This document shows, one piece after another, positions 1-6,398 of a DNA stretch of 7,923 bases; position 1 is the stretch's first letter, and every line of letters starts with the position of its first letter. The translations under genes were made by a program, and so were the position numbers. The notes under the pieces were generated by a model. The model worked only from the letters and a program-made list of their open reading frames with translations, was not told the DNA's origin and searched no databases. This DNA is from Balneolaceae bacterium (GTDB taxonomy: Bacteria; Bacteroidota; Rhodothermia; Balneolales; Balneolaceae), in the NCBI GenBank assembly GCA_007126675.1, contig SLAU01000178.1, positions 1 to 7,923 of the forward strand. The letters run 5' to 3'.

Positions 1-64
1 TCCTTTTTATTCGTCAAAATTATTGGATATTGATGTACCGCCCAAACTTTATTTTTAAACCCTT

Positions 65-70
65 TATAAT
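65..70 (+). promoter_or_regulatory. possible -10 box upstream of pair A
   Basis: A perfect TATAAT hexamer lies 41 nt before the first start codon, in an AT-rich 110-base leader with no gene. No good -35 hexamer sits 16-18 nt upstream, and the Bacteroidota-type TAnnTTTG element is not evident. In DNA this AT-rich such a hexamer can occur by chance, so this is only a candidate promoter for the 111-1513 gene pair. Confidence 0.2.
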
Positions 71-110
71 CATTTCTTTTCATTTTCTTATTTTAGCCGG
101 CAAAACTTAA

Positions 111-626
111 ATGGGAAAAGAAATGGAGCGAAAATTTAATAAACGGGGCATGAAAGTTCTGGGCATCACTTTGCTGATCTATGCCATACTCGTAGCCCCG
201 CACGAAGGCGAATTCTGGCCTTTCAGTATTTATCCGATGTTTTCACAGGCAGGTAATCCCTGGACCAGGGCTATGGTGCTTGATGTAACCGATAAAAGCG
301 AGCAGGAGCGATGGAATAATCATCTGCTGCAGGATCGGGTTTCTGATGCTGTACCGGTGGGAAGTTACGGGGTTGATCAGATCGACTTTTCAAACTTTGT
401 TGTAAAAACAGAAAACTGGACTGATAGCCGAAGAAATGCATTGATCACAATGTTCGGCTCTGAAAATATTGAGGGCAGAAAGTGGATGGTCTCAAAAGTA
501 AGAGGTGAGATGGTAGAACAGGATTCTGTAATTATTGAGATCCGGCCGTTTATCATGATTACAGCTGATACTACCTATCTGAATCCAAACCTGCCAGATG
601 AAGCATATCGCGGAGGTACAGAATGA
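111..626 (+). CDS. small single-pass membrane protein, SdpA-like position (pair A)
   Basis: I do not recognise this 171-residue protein by sequence family. It has a basic N-terminus, one hydrophobic segment at about residues 14-30, and a polar ~140-residue remainder with no cysteine, so it is probably an anchored protein with a soluble domain. Directly after the anchor is E34-x-W36-P37-x3-Y41-P42-x-F44, which recurs in the same place in the small protein at 4050-4547. Near the C-terminus both also have an I-E-(I/L)-R strand after an R-rich segment. Its stop overlaps the start of the downstream HTTM gene by 4 bases (ATGA), so the two are almost certainly co-translated. In the Bacillus sdp operon a small SdpA precedes the HTTM protein SdpB, and I infer an analogous partnership. 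ATG at 111 has no Shine-Dalgarno; residue 5 (123) is an alternative start. Real gene: confident. SdpA-like role: tentative. Confidence 0.85.
   Translation: MGKEMERKFNKRGMKVLGITLLIYAILVAPHEGEFWPFSIYPMFSQAGNPWTRAMVLDVTDKSEQERWNNHLLQDRVSDAVPVGSYGVDQIDFSNFVVKTENWTDSRRNALITMFGSENIEGRKWMVSKVRGEMVEQDSVIIEIRPFIMITADTTYLNPNLPDEAYRGGTE
612..616 (+). promoter_or_regulatory. ribosome-binding site for the HTTM gene of pair A
   Basis: GGAGG lies 6 nt before the ATG at 623, inside the last codons of the small upstream gene. Most other starts in the window have no such site, so this supports translational coupling of the overlapping pair and fixes the start at 623. Confidence 0.7.
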
Positions 627-1513
627 AGTGGTATGAAAAAATCGGATATGAACTATTTGAACCTGACAGAGATCAAACACCCGGTGAAGTCGTTTTCTTC
701 AAATTTTTTGAACTATTTGTACTGGTCTACACTCTCTATTTCTCCTGGAAATGGGGCCTGTATGCACAACTTCGCAACATGGAGGTAGTGCTGCCGCTTG
801 GCCTGGCAAATTATATCGATGTTTCACTTTTCTTTGATCATAACCTTGCACTTATAAACGCAGCCATTATTACCATTTTTGCTGTTGCAGCTTTTTTCCG
901 GCTGGGCTCAAAGTGGTTTTATATGATTGTGATTGTGTTGCTGCATATGCAGTATGTGATCCGTTTTTCGCAGGGTGAGATTCCACACAGTCAAAATCTT
1001 ATTGGAATGGCTGTTTTATCTTTTGCGATTGGCGCTGCCTTTTTCCCGGATAAAAAACAGATGCCACGTTTTGTGATGGGATCTATTATCTTTTTCATCG
1101 GCCTTGGCTATACATCAGCCTTTTTTGCGAAATTGATCGGTACCGGATTAACCTGGTTCGATGGCCGGCACTTATGGCTGTGGATTGGTGAGAAAAGTAT
1201 CGATATCCTTTCGCGTGAAGGTGTTTGGGAGCCAAACTTTTTACAATCACTTGCACTCAACAGCGTATTTGCAGCCTCAATTATTTTACTGATTGGATGG
1301 TTTACTGAGCTGATCGGCTTTACAATGTGGTGGAAAAAACTCCGGCCTTATACTACCACATTGTTGCTTGCTATGCACTTTGGAATCACCCTGACTATGA
1401 ATATCCGGTTTGATGCATTTGTTATGCAGCTGATACTTGTTGGTTATCCGTGGTATCTGATTTTAGACAGGTACATAAAATCAACACCAAAAGTGTTAAT
1501 GAAATGGCTTTGA
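623..1513 (+). CDS. HTTM-like polytopic membrane protein (pair A)
   Basis: This 296-residue integral membrane protein has about eight hydrophobic segments (roughly residues 23-41, 74-92, 97-113, 122-141, 150-172, 212-232, 243-261, 264-281). Its layout and motifs match the HTTM / vitamin-K-dependent gamma-carboxylase-like fold that includes SdpB. They are an F-F-K-F-F-E helix near the N-terminus, G118-E-I-P-H122 before helix 4, G161-Y-T-S-A-F-F-A-K170 followed by a Trp-rich stretch, and a MHFGITLTMNIRF segment at 251-263. The last closely resembles FHFSTMMTMNIAF in the HTTM protein at 2969-4057. At the position where carboxylase-type members carry a lysine (K in G-K-I-N-H of the pair B protein) this protein has E119, so a carboxylase-type reaction is doubtful. 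It has no cysteine. It overlaps the upstream small gene by 4 bases. The substrate is unknown. A diverged DoxX-like protein is the main alternative. Confidence 0.82.
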   Translation: MKWYEKIGYELFEPDRDQTPGEVVFFKFFELFVLVYTLYFSWKWGLYAQLRNMEVVLPLGLANYIDVSLFFDHNLALINAAIITIFAVAAFFRLGSKWFYMIVIVLLHMQYVIRFSQGEIPHSQNLIGMAVLSFAIGAAFFPDKKQMPRFVMGSIIFFIGLGYTSAFFAKLIGTGLTWFDGRHLWLWIGEKSIDILSREGVWEPNFLQSLALNSVFAASIILLIGWFTELIGFTMWWKKLRPYTTTLLLAMHFGITLTMNIRFDAFVMQLILVGYPWYLILDRYIKSTPKVLMKWL

Positions 1514-1645
1514 TTATCTGAGCGTTAAATTTCAGTTTTTTAAAAAATTTGATAGCTATTCCAAATTTTATACGCTTAATAAGCAGATGGTTGATTTAAC
1601 TAATTATTAACAGTAAAAACAAAGAACTACTAATTAAAGCTATCT
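1514..1645. other. AT-rich intergenic region before the barrel genes
   Basis: This 132-base stretch has no credible coding potential. It holds a perfect 12-bp palindrome TTTTTTAAAAAA at 1536-1547, too weak to call a terminator. A promoter for the barrel genes probably lies here, but no hexamer pair with proper spacing was convincing. Confidence 0.4.
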
Positions 1646-2158
1646 ATGAAAACTTTTTCAATTACTGCATTCCTACTCACTTTTATTATGATCGGCTCTG
1701 TAAATACTGCCGATGCTCAAAGAATTTCTGCCGGCGGTGGAGTAGGGTTTGGAAGCCAGTCTGAAAGTCTGAATTTTCAAATTAATGCCTACTTTACGCC
1801 CTCTGCACTACCCATGAGAATTGGCGGTGATCTTAGTTACTCAATGCCCGAAAGAGAAGATGATTTCAGGTTGGATGTAATTGAAACAAATGCTAATGTT
1901 CATCTGATGGCTGTGGACGAAGAAATTGTAAGCGTCTATACCATTACCGGGTTGAATATCACACACAATCGCGCCAGAACCAGTCCTGACGGCCAGCCCT
2001 CTTTTACAGACACAGATACGAATGCCGGATTAAATATCGGTCTTGGAGGAGAATTTAAAACCGGTCAAGGCAGAACATTTGCTGAAATCAAGTATGTTAC
2101 CGGAAGAGGTGACGGAGACTCAGTTGTTGTTGGCGGAGGCGTAAGGGTACGTTTCTGA
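1646..2158 (+). CDS. small outer-membrane beta-barrel protein
   Basis: A 170-residue secreted protein. Residues 1-25 form a signal peptide (M-K-T start, hydrophobic core 5-17, likely cleavage after A-D-A-Q25). The mature chain is glycine-rich with alternating hydrophobic/polar strands (for example 42-50, 57-66, 81-90, 95-106, 127-137, 143-151) and ends in G-G-G-V-R-V-R-F, with the terminal Phe typical of BamA-recognised barrels. About 145 mature residues suits an eight-stranded OmpX/OmpA-like barrel. No catalytic motif is visible and no specific function can be assigned. The second barrel gene follows after 53 bases on the same strand, so they probably share a transcript. It lies 132 bases after the HTTM gene of pair A, so read-through from that pair is possible but not shown. 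Confidence 0.85.
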   Translation: MKTFSITAFLLTFIMIGSVNTADAQRISAGGGVGFGSQSESLNFQINAYFTPSALPMRIGGDLSYSMPEREDDFRLDVIETNANVHLMAVDEEIVSVYTITGLNITHNRARTSPDGQPSFTDTDTNAGLNIGLGGEFKTGQGRTFAEIKYVTGRGDGDSVVVGGGVRVRF

Positions 2159-2211
2159 TTATTTGGCTAAGTAAACTCTGATCCGGGAAATTTTAACTTA
2201 AATCTGACATT

Positions 2212-2961
2212 ATGCAGATTAAAATTATTCTTATCACGATAAGTTTTTTCGGGTTCACAGGGTTAATCAATCTTCAGGCCCAGGAAATTCAGTTTGGACT
2301 CGACTTTCAAACCGGTGTTCCTCAGGGTGAGTTCAGTGAACAGCTTGATGACCGGCTTGGATTTGGAGTGGGCGGCATGTTTGGTTACAGGATTACCAAC
2401 ACACCGGTAATGGTCGGAGCAGACCTGGGATTCATGAACTTCGGAACGGAAACCCGAAGAGAGGCCTGGAGCACTACAATTCCGGATGCCACCGTAGATG
2501 TTGAAAACAGCTATAATCTTTTCCATGGCGATTTATTGCTGCGATTGATTCCACCCGAAACCACCATTCGACCTTACGCCGAAGGTCTTTTTGGTTTCAA
2601 CCATTTCTTTACGCAAACTAAAATCAGAGACAGAGGTACAACCGGACCGGATGATACAATTGCCACCGATACCAACTTCAGGGATACTACACTGAGCTAT
2701 GGGTTTGGAGGCGGATTACAATTCAGGGTTTATTCGGGCGTAGGGACAAGCAGCAGCAACAACGATAATAACGGAGCTGTTGCTAATAGTATGCCATATA
2801 CAATTTATATTCATCTGTCAGGCCGATATATGTTTGGCCGCGAGGCTGAATACCTGAGAGAGGGCTCAATTATTCGTGAGAATGGGCAGGTTACCTACGA
2901 CGTAATGCAATCGACTACAAACCTGATGCATTTCAAGCTTGGCATTTCAGTTAGTTTATAA
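2212..2961 (+). CDS. outer-membrane beta-barrel protein
   Basis: A 249-residue secreted protein. Residues 1-24 are a signal peptide with cleavage predicted after L-Q-A-Q24. The mature part reads as paired beta-strands with Gly/aromatic alternation (for example 45-59, 66-78, 101-113, 120-133, 161-173, 195-207, 235-249), fitting an 8-10 strand outer-membrane barrel. A Ser/Asn-rich low-complexity stretch at about 178-188 is probably an exposed loop. The C-terminus ends in Leu rather than Phe. It belongs to the general outer-membrane beta-barrel type common in Bacteroidota/Balneolota; ligand and role are unknown. It has no Shine-Dalgarno. Its stop codon falls inside a hairpin shared with the convergent HTTM gene on the other strand. 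Confidence 0.85.
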   Translation: MQIKIILITISFFGFTGLINLQAQEIQFGLDFQTGVPQGEFSEQLDDRLGFGVGGMFGYRITNTPVMVGADLGFMNFGTETRREAWSTTIPDATVDVENSYNLFHGDLLLRLIPPETTIRPYAEGLFGFNHFFTQTKIRDRGTTGPDDTIATDTNFRDTTLSYGFGGGLQFRVYSGVGTSSSNNDNNGAVANSMPYTIYIHLSGRYMFGREAEYLREGSIIRENGQVTYDVMQSTTNLMHFKLGISVSL

Positions 2962-2973
2962 GCTGTGCTTATA
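2957..2973. terminator. hairpin containing both convergent stop codons
   Basis: TATAAGC-TGT-GCTTATA is a perfect 7-bp stem with a 3-nt loop. It contains the TAA of the barrel gene (2959-2961) and, on the other strand, the TAA of the HTTM gene (2969-2971). On the + strand it is followed by CATTTTT; on the - strand the following bases are less T-rich. A short bidirectional terminator is the simplest reading, though the stem has only two G-C pairs and would be weak. Confidence 0.5.
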
Positions 2974-4057
2974 CATTTTTAATACGGCGATAAGAATACC
3001 AATTTCTGATTTCTCTAAAGCCGATTAGCAGCACGATAATTACTGCAGCCGAAAGAAAAATAAATTCATAGAAATTCGGTTCTATTTCAGACAATAGAAA
3101 ACCACGATTGCCCAATATCCACAGGCTAAAGAATATCACAATCAGTACGTTTGCATATAGAATCACAAAGTTTTCTGATCTGATTTTTTCTGATATGCCG
3201 GTCAGCTTTTTATAAACCCAGTCCCAATTTATAAATGCTGCATAAGCTGCAAAGTTTGGGAGAAATGCGATATTCATTGTCATCATAGTAGAGAAGTGAA
3301 AAAGCACGGCAAAGCATACAAACAGACGCGTCCAGCTTGATTTTATCACGGCAACTAAAAATAAAACTTCAAACAGTACAGTTGCCCAGTCAAGCAGCTC
3401 CCATAAGATTGCAGAATCTAACCTTACTGCAAACACAGACAATAATTCCTGCCTTTCTCTCACATAAAACTGGTTCAGCAGATGACCTTGTGAGGCCTGT
3501 GTGGAAAAATCGAGCCAGCCGCCCAATATTTTTGGAAAACCGGCTGTAAACATCATAAACCCGATAATTAATGCAAGCATAGTCAGTGGCCAGCCTTCAG
3601 CTTTAAGTTCGTCTCGGCCGGTGTACTGATCTACCGAGTATGCCCCGCCCCAGTTACTGAATGCCATAACTACAGGCACTATTACCAGCATCAATTCGTG
3701 ATTTATCTTGCCAAGGCTAAAAAGAAATCCAAGCAAAACTAACATGGTTAGCCCGGCAGTAATTGATGCTATTTTAGTTTTCAGTCCGATTAATACTGCC
3801 GCCCAGCTTAGCATTAGTATTATGTGAATCGTCTGCAGAAATAACTCCGGCGGAAAACTATCAAAAAGAGCCATCGGACCCGGCGGCGGCGCGAAAAAAT
3901 CATCCGGGTAATTGGCTAAAACTGAATAAAAACTAAAATCAGGTAGTAAGAAAAAGAGAAAAAAGAGAGCGGTAAAAATTCGGTAAAGAGCAAGACCTTC
4001 CAAAGTTGGAGAATATGAATCAAAAATCCATCTGTCGAAGCTGCTTTTATTACTCAT
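2969..4057 (-). CDS. HTTM / vitamin-K-dependent carboxylase-like membrane protein (pair B)
   Basis: A 362-residue polytopic membrane protein with about nine hydrophobic segments. HTTM features, numbered from the ATG at 4057, are the N-terminal L-A-L-Y-R26-I helix, G-K117-I-N119-H120-E before helix 4 ending in Y-S-V-D, F-T-A-G-F-P-K-I-L-G-G-W (170-181), and FHFSTMMTMNIAF (253-265). The K-x-N-H stretch followed by S-V-D resembles the region around catalytic Lys218 of human gamma-glutamyl carboxylase (recalled from memory, so an inference). It is longer than its pair A relative through two extra C-terminal helices. A longer reading to 4063 would begin with TTG. I chose ATG 4057 because GGAGG lies 7 nt upstream of it and only 1 nt from the TTG. 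It overlaps the end of the small upstream gene by 8 bases. HTTM membership: good confidence. Reaction and substrate: unknown. Confidence 0.87.
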   Translation of the reverse strand: MSNKSSFDRWIFDSYSPTLEGLALYRIFTALFFLFFLLPDFSFYSVLANYPDDFFAPPPGPMALFDSFPPELFLQTIHIILMLSWAAVLIGLKTKIASITAGLTMLVLLGFLFSLGKINHELMLVIVPVVMAFSNWGGAYSVDQYTGRDELKAEGWPLTMLALIIGFMMFTAGFPKILGGWLDFSTQASQGHLLNQFYVRERQELLSVFAVRLDSAILWELLDWATVLFEVLFLVAVIKSSWTRLFVCFAVLFHFSTMMTMNIAFLPNFAAYAAFINWDWVYKKLTGISEKIRSENFVILYANVLIVIFFSLWILGNRGFLLSEIEPNFYEFIFLSAAVIIVLLIGFREIRNWYSYRRIKNV

Positions 4058-4547
4058 AGGCAAGCCTCCGAAGTTCTATGGTCTGATCAACATGAGATGA
4101 GTCTGTTTTCAATTCACCATCCTGGAGCCTTGTAAATTCTCTTACTCGAACAATATTCAGAAGTTCAACATCTTGCTGGGTAACCTCTGATGCTCTTTGA
4201 TATAACCAGTTGGTAGTTGATGAATCAAAATTATTAATATGATCCTGATCCGGGAATACTTTTCGCATAAAGCCGTTTATTTTCGAAACCGGCATATCAT
4301 AGAACATATGCCGGGGCCTTATCCGAACTGGCTCAACTTCTTCTCCCTCTATTTCAAAATAAACCTGGTTTAGTACAAACAGGTCATCAAACACAAATAC
4401 ATTCTTAAACCCCGGAAAAACAAACGCGGGCCATGGCTCAGACTGGAAATGGCTCACAATCCCCACTATACCGTATTGAACCGGCAGGAAAATAATTAAT
4501 GCTATAAAGATTTTTCGGATCGTGTTTGGCTTCATTTCTCTCAGCAT
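4050..4547 (-). CDS. small single-pass membrane protein, SdpA-like position (pair B)
   Basis: A 165-residue protein with one hydrophobic anchor at about residues 12-31 and a polar, cysteine-free remainder. After the anchor comes E37-x-W39-P40-x3-F44-P45-x-F47, the same spacing as in the small protein at 111-626. The C-terminal regions also correspond loosely (N-I-V-R-V-R, then T-I-E-L-R). Overall identity between the two is low, so they are old paralogues or independently acquired members of one family. The last 8 bases overlap the HTTM gene, whose GGAGG site is embedded in the final codons here. By position it corresponds to SdpA of the Bacillus SDP system, an analogy rather than a homology call. 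ATG 4547 is preferred; ATG at residue 5 (4535) is possible. Upstream are two copies of a 12-bp repeat that may be regulatory. Confidence 0.83.
   Translation of the reverse strand: MLREMKPNTIRKIFIALIIFLPVQYGIVGIVSHFQSEPWPAFVFPGFKNVFVFDDLFVLNQVYFEIEGEEVEPVRIRPRHMFYDMPVSKINGFMRKVFPDQDHINNFDSSTTNWLYQRASEVTQQDVELLNIVRVREFTRLQDGELKTDSSHVDQTIELRRLAYE
4065..4069 (-). promoter_or_regulatory. ribosome-binding site for the HTTM gene of pair B
   Basis: On the - strand GGAGG sits 7 nt before ATG 4057, within the last codons of the small gene. It decides the start in favour of ATG 4057 over TTG 4063 and mirrors the arrangement in pair A. Confidence 0.7.
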
Positions 4548-4566
4548 TCATTTATAAAAATATAAG

Positions 4567-4578
4567 AAACGGAAAGAT
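4567..4578 (-). repeat. 12-bp direct repeat, copy next to the pair B start
   Basis: The + strand reads AAACGGAAAGAT (ATCTTTCCGTTT on the coding strand). It ends 19 nt before the ATG at 4547. An identical copy lies at 4639-4650, 72 bp further upstream. The location in a 128-bp gap suggests an operator or promoter element, which is inference. Confidence 0.4.
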
Positions 4579-4638
4579 TGGATTTTTCAGCCTTTACAAT
4601 TTTTTCCTTTATTTACCAGGCTTTTATCTGAATTTTAC

Positions 4639-4650
4639 AAACGGAAAGAT
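4639..4650 (-). repeat. 12-bp direct repeat, distal copy
   Basis: A second exact copy of AAACGGAAAGAT, between the end of the Wzi gene and the copy at 4567-4578. The bases flanking the two copies are only partly similar. Confidence 0.4.
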
Positions 4651-4660
4651 GAGAAAATTT

Positions 4661-4684
4661 CTGAACTACGAATGATCAGTTCAG
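4661..4684 (-). terminator. possible terminator at the end of the Wzi gene
   Basis: CTGAACT (4661-4667) and AGTTCAG (4678-4684) form a perfect 7-bp inverted repeat with a 10-nt loop overlapping the Wzi stop codon. On the - strand it is followed by the moderately T-rich AAATTTTCTCATCTTTCC. The T-run is interrupted, so this is a weak call. If real, it separates Wzi transcription from pair B. Confidence 0.3.
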
Positions 4685-6142
4685 CTTAAAGTTCCAGAGT
4701 AAACCGAATTCAATTCCAATTGTATTAACACGATGTTCTCCTCGGTCTGCTCCAAGTGCAAGCCGTAAATGAAGATCTCTCTGTGGCAGCAACAGATACT
4801 GTAAGCGAACTGCTGCATAGATCTGATCCTGCCTGAATTCATCACGGGGTATCTCTTCGAAGCCATCCGGCAGATCTTCGGTGAGGCGGATACCAATACA
4901 ATTTGGCAGGTTGATCCGGTCTGTACACAATCCATAATTCCGGGTGTAAGTTAAGCGTACTTCATAATGCATTCGATTGTTAATAAAACCTGCGAAGCCA
5001 ACATGATGCCCCACCACCATATTGTTGATAAACCTTTGTTCATCAGGATCATAGGTTAATAAAGGGTTTCCAAGAGCCTGATCGTAATATGCCCACCCGC
5101 TGCGATAGATGTTGTGATTATAGTAATTAGCTCTTCCCTTAGGCACATGTGAACGGGCATCCTGAGTAATGGTGTAGATATGCTCGTACAAAGCTTCACT
5201 TATTACCGGGTATTCTCTGAGTGATTTATACCCTAATCCCCAAACTCCATCCAGCGGGCTTCGAAAACGCGTTGCCGGCCGATCTTCAATAAAAAAGGTT
5301 CTGTATATTCTCCATGTAGAACTATCCCTGTAATAATCGATTCCAAAGTCATAAGAAGCCACCGTGTTACCAAGGCGGTTCAGTTGTTCAGATACAGTTG
5401 CATCTGTGCCATCTCCGGCAGACTGTGAAAACACCACCCTCAAATAATCCTTGAACCCCTGTGGCCGCCTGCCTAATTCACTGCTGTCGCCGCCCCACAT
5501 TACATGGTGGTCAATGCCGCCAATCAACCGCAGCCTCCAAATATTGACACTTAGATGCAGTGATTTTTGATGTAAATAAGGAGAACTTGTATTCCTGTTT
5601 GATTCCAATATCCCGTCAGAATATAAAACACGGGCACTCATCCAGCCATCTGTTAATGGCAGATCAACAAAGCCATCCGTTGCGATGCGAATTTTTGGAA
5701 TTGGAGTTGCATTACGACTCAGTGTCATTGAACCAGAAGATTGGCTGTGCATATAAATCCCCCGCTGGTCATCGAACCGCCCGATATTCAGCAATATCTT
5801 CCGGTAACGTAACTCCGCATAGAGTTTATGAAAGTAAGCCGTTTCACTTCTGCCACCGAGCTTTGTTATAAGCTCACTGCCTCCGTCAAGCTGCCAGTTC
5901 CCGTTGTTGCTTTGCCAATAATTACCATGTGCATAAAAGCCTGTCAGGCTTTGAAAGCTCTCTCCGGGATCAATTCTCCCCTGACGATGCGCAACAAGCC
6001 AGTGCGGATGAGCTTCTCCTGATATTAGCAATGAACTGTAACTTCCGGTTTGCAGAGACTGCCTGGCCTCAGCTTCTGAAGTTAAAATTCCGCCTGTTAA
6101 AAAGAATAATACAACTGTAAACGAGTATGAAAAACGCTGCAT
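4676..6142 (-). CDS. Wzi-family outer-membrane capsule assembly protein
   Basis: A 488-residue precursor with an N-terminal signal peptide (residues 1 to about 26, cleavage near A-E-A) and a long chain of amphipathic beta-strands. Diagnostic stretches of the Wzi-type capsule assembly family are present: S-G-S-M-T-L-S-R-N-A-T-P-I-P-K-I (136-151), H-H-V-M-W-G-G-D-S-S-E-L-G-R (212-225) and Y-N-H-N-I-Y-R-S-G-W (341-350). In E. coli, Wzi is an 18-stranded barrel that helps attach capsular polysaccharide to the outer membrane. Length and motifs here fit the Bacteroidota form. The protein appears full length, with two cysteines (406 and 415) in one probable loop. It diverges from the methyltransferase gene across a 256-base gap. 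The nearby flippase and methyltransferase support a surface-glycan role. The glycan itself cannot be named. Confidence 0.88.
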   Translation of the reverse strand: MQRFSYSFTVVLFFLTGGILTSEAEARQSLQTGSYSSLLISGEAHPHWLVAHRQGRIDPGESFQSLTGFYAHGNYWQSNNGNWQLDGGSELITKLGGRSETAYFHKLYAELRYRKILLNIGRFDDQRGIYMHSQSSGSMTLSRNATPIPKIRIATDGFVDLPLTDGWMSARVLYSDGILESNRNTSSPYLHQKSLHLSVNIWRLRLIGGIDHHVMWGGDSSELGRRPQGFKDYLRVVFSQSAGDGTDATVSEQLNRLGNTVASYDFGIDYYRDSSTWRIYRTFFIEDRPATRFRSPLDGVWGLGYKSLREYPVISEALYEHIYTITQDARSHVPKGRANYYNHNIYRSGWAYYDQALGNPLLTYDPDEQRFINNMVVGHHVGFAGFINNRMHYEVRLTYTRNYGLCTDRINLPNCIGIRLTEDLPDGFEEIPRDEFRQDQIYAAVRLQYLLLPQRDLHLRLALGADRGEHRVNTIGIEFGLLWNFKLN

Positions 6143-6398
6143 GAACTGAGTTTACCTGTTTTTCTAAATGTAGCTAAATAATGAGTGGTGTGGTAATTGA
6201 AAAGCGAATGAAGATGCACATAAACTTTTCGGTACAGATCATTTCTTAGTCACAAAATTGATTCTATAAAACATTATCAATATTCTCTTCTTTGTTTTTT
6301 TTAAAAGAAAGATAATTCTGTTGAAACTGGAGGTTTAACCAAAGCCCTGTGCGAATTATTATTTCAATAATTCGCATTTACAAATATTTTACCAACAA
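6143..6398. other. divergent intergenic region
   Basis: These 256 AT-rich bases must carry the promoters for the Wzi gene (- strand) and the methyltransferase gene (+ strand). Visible structure: ATTGAT (6257-6262) and ATCAAT (6276-6281) form an inverted repeat around a TATAAA (6265-6270), there is an 8-T run at 6295-6302, and a long hairpin lies at 6350-6376. No promoter pair with convincing spacing was identified. Confidence 0.4.
6350..6376 (+). promoter_or_regulatory. 11-bp hairpin in the methyltransferase leader
   Basis: TGCGAATTATT and AATAATTCGCA are perfect inverted copies separated by a 5-nt loop (ATTTC), ending 22 nt before the ATG at 6399. Neither strand has a clean T-run after it, so it is not a textbook terminator. 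It could be an operator for a dimeric regulator or an RNA structure affecting translation; neither can be shown from sequence. Confidence 0.5.

Noticed and set aside
111..1513. Thiol-redox (VKOR or DoxX/TlpA-like) function for the pairs.
   Set aside because: Both small proteins and the pair A HTTM protein lack cysteine and the pair B HTTM protein has a single one, so no CxxC chemistry is possible.
1536..1547. TTTTTTAAAAAA palindrome as a terminator for pair A.
   Set aside because: There is no G-C stem and no loop; it is a simple A/T run in AT-rich DNA.
3337..3549. A 70-codon + strand ORF inside the pair B HTTM gene.
   Set aside because: It lies antisense within a well-supported membrane protein gene and its translation resembles no protein domain.
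4061..4063. TTG as the start of the pair B HTTM gene.
   Set aside because: GGAGG is only 1 nt away, too close, while ATG 4057 has 7-nt spacing.
5560..6120. Several overlapping + strand ORFs of 63-103 codons inside the Wzi gene.
   Set aside because: They are antisense to a full-length gene with clear family motifs and look like frame shadows.
6181..6249. A 22-codon ORF in the gap between the Wzi and methyltransferase genes.
   Set aside because: It has no ribosome-binding site, no signal peptide or hydrophobic character, and its length is expected by chance.
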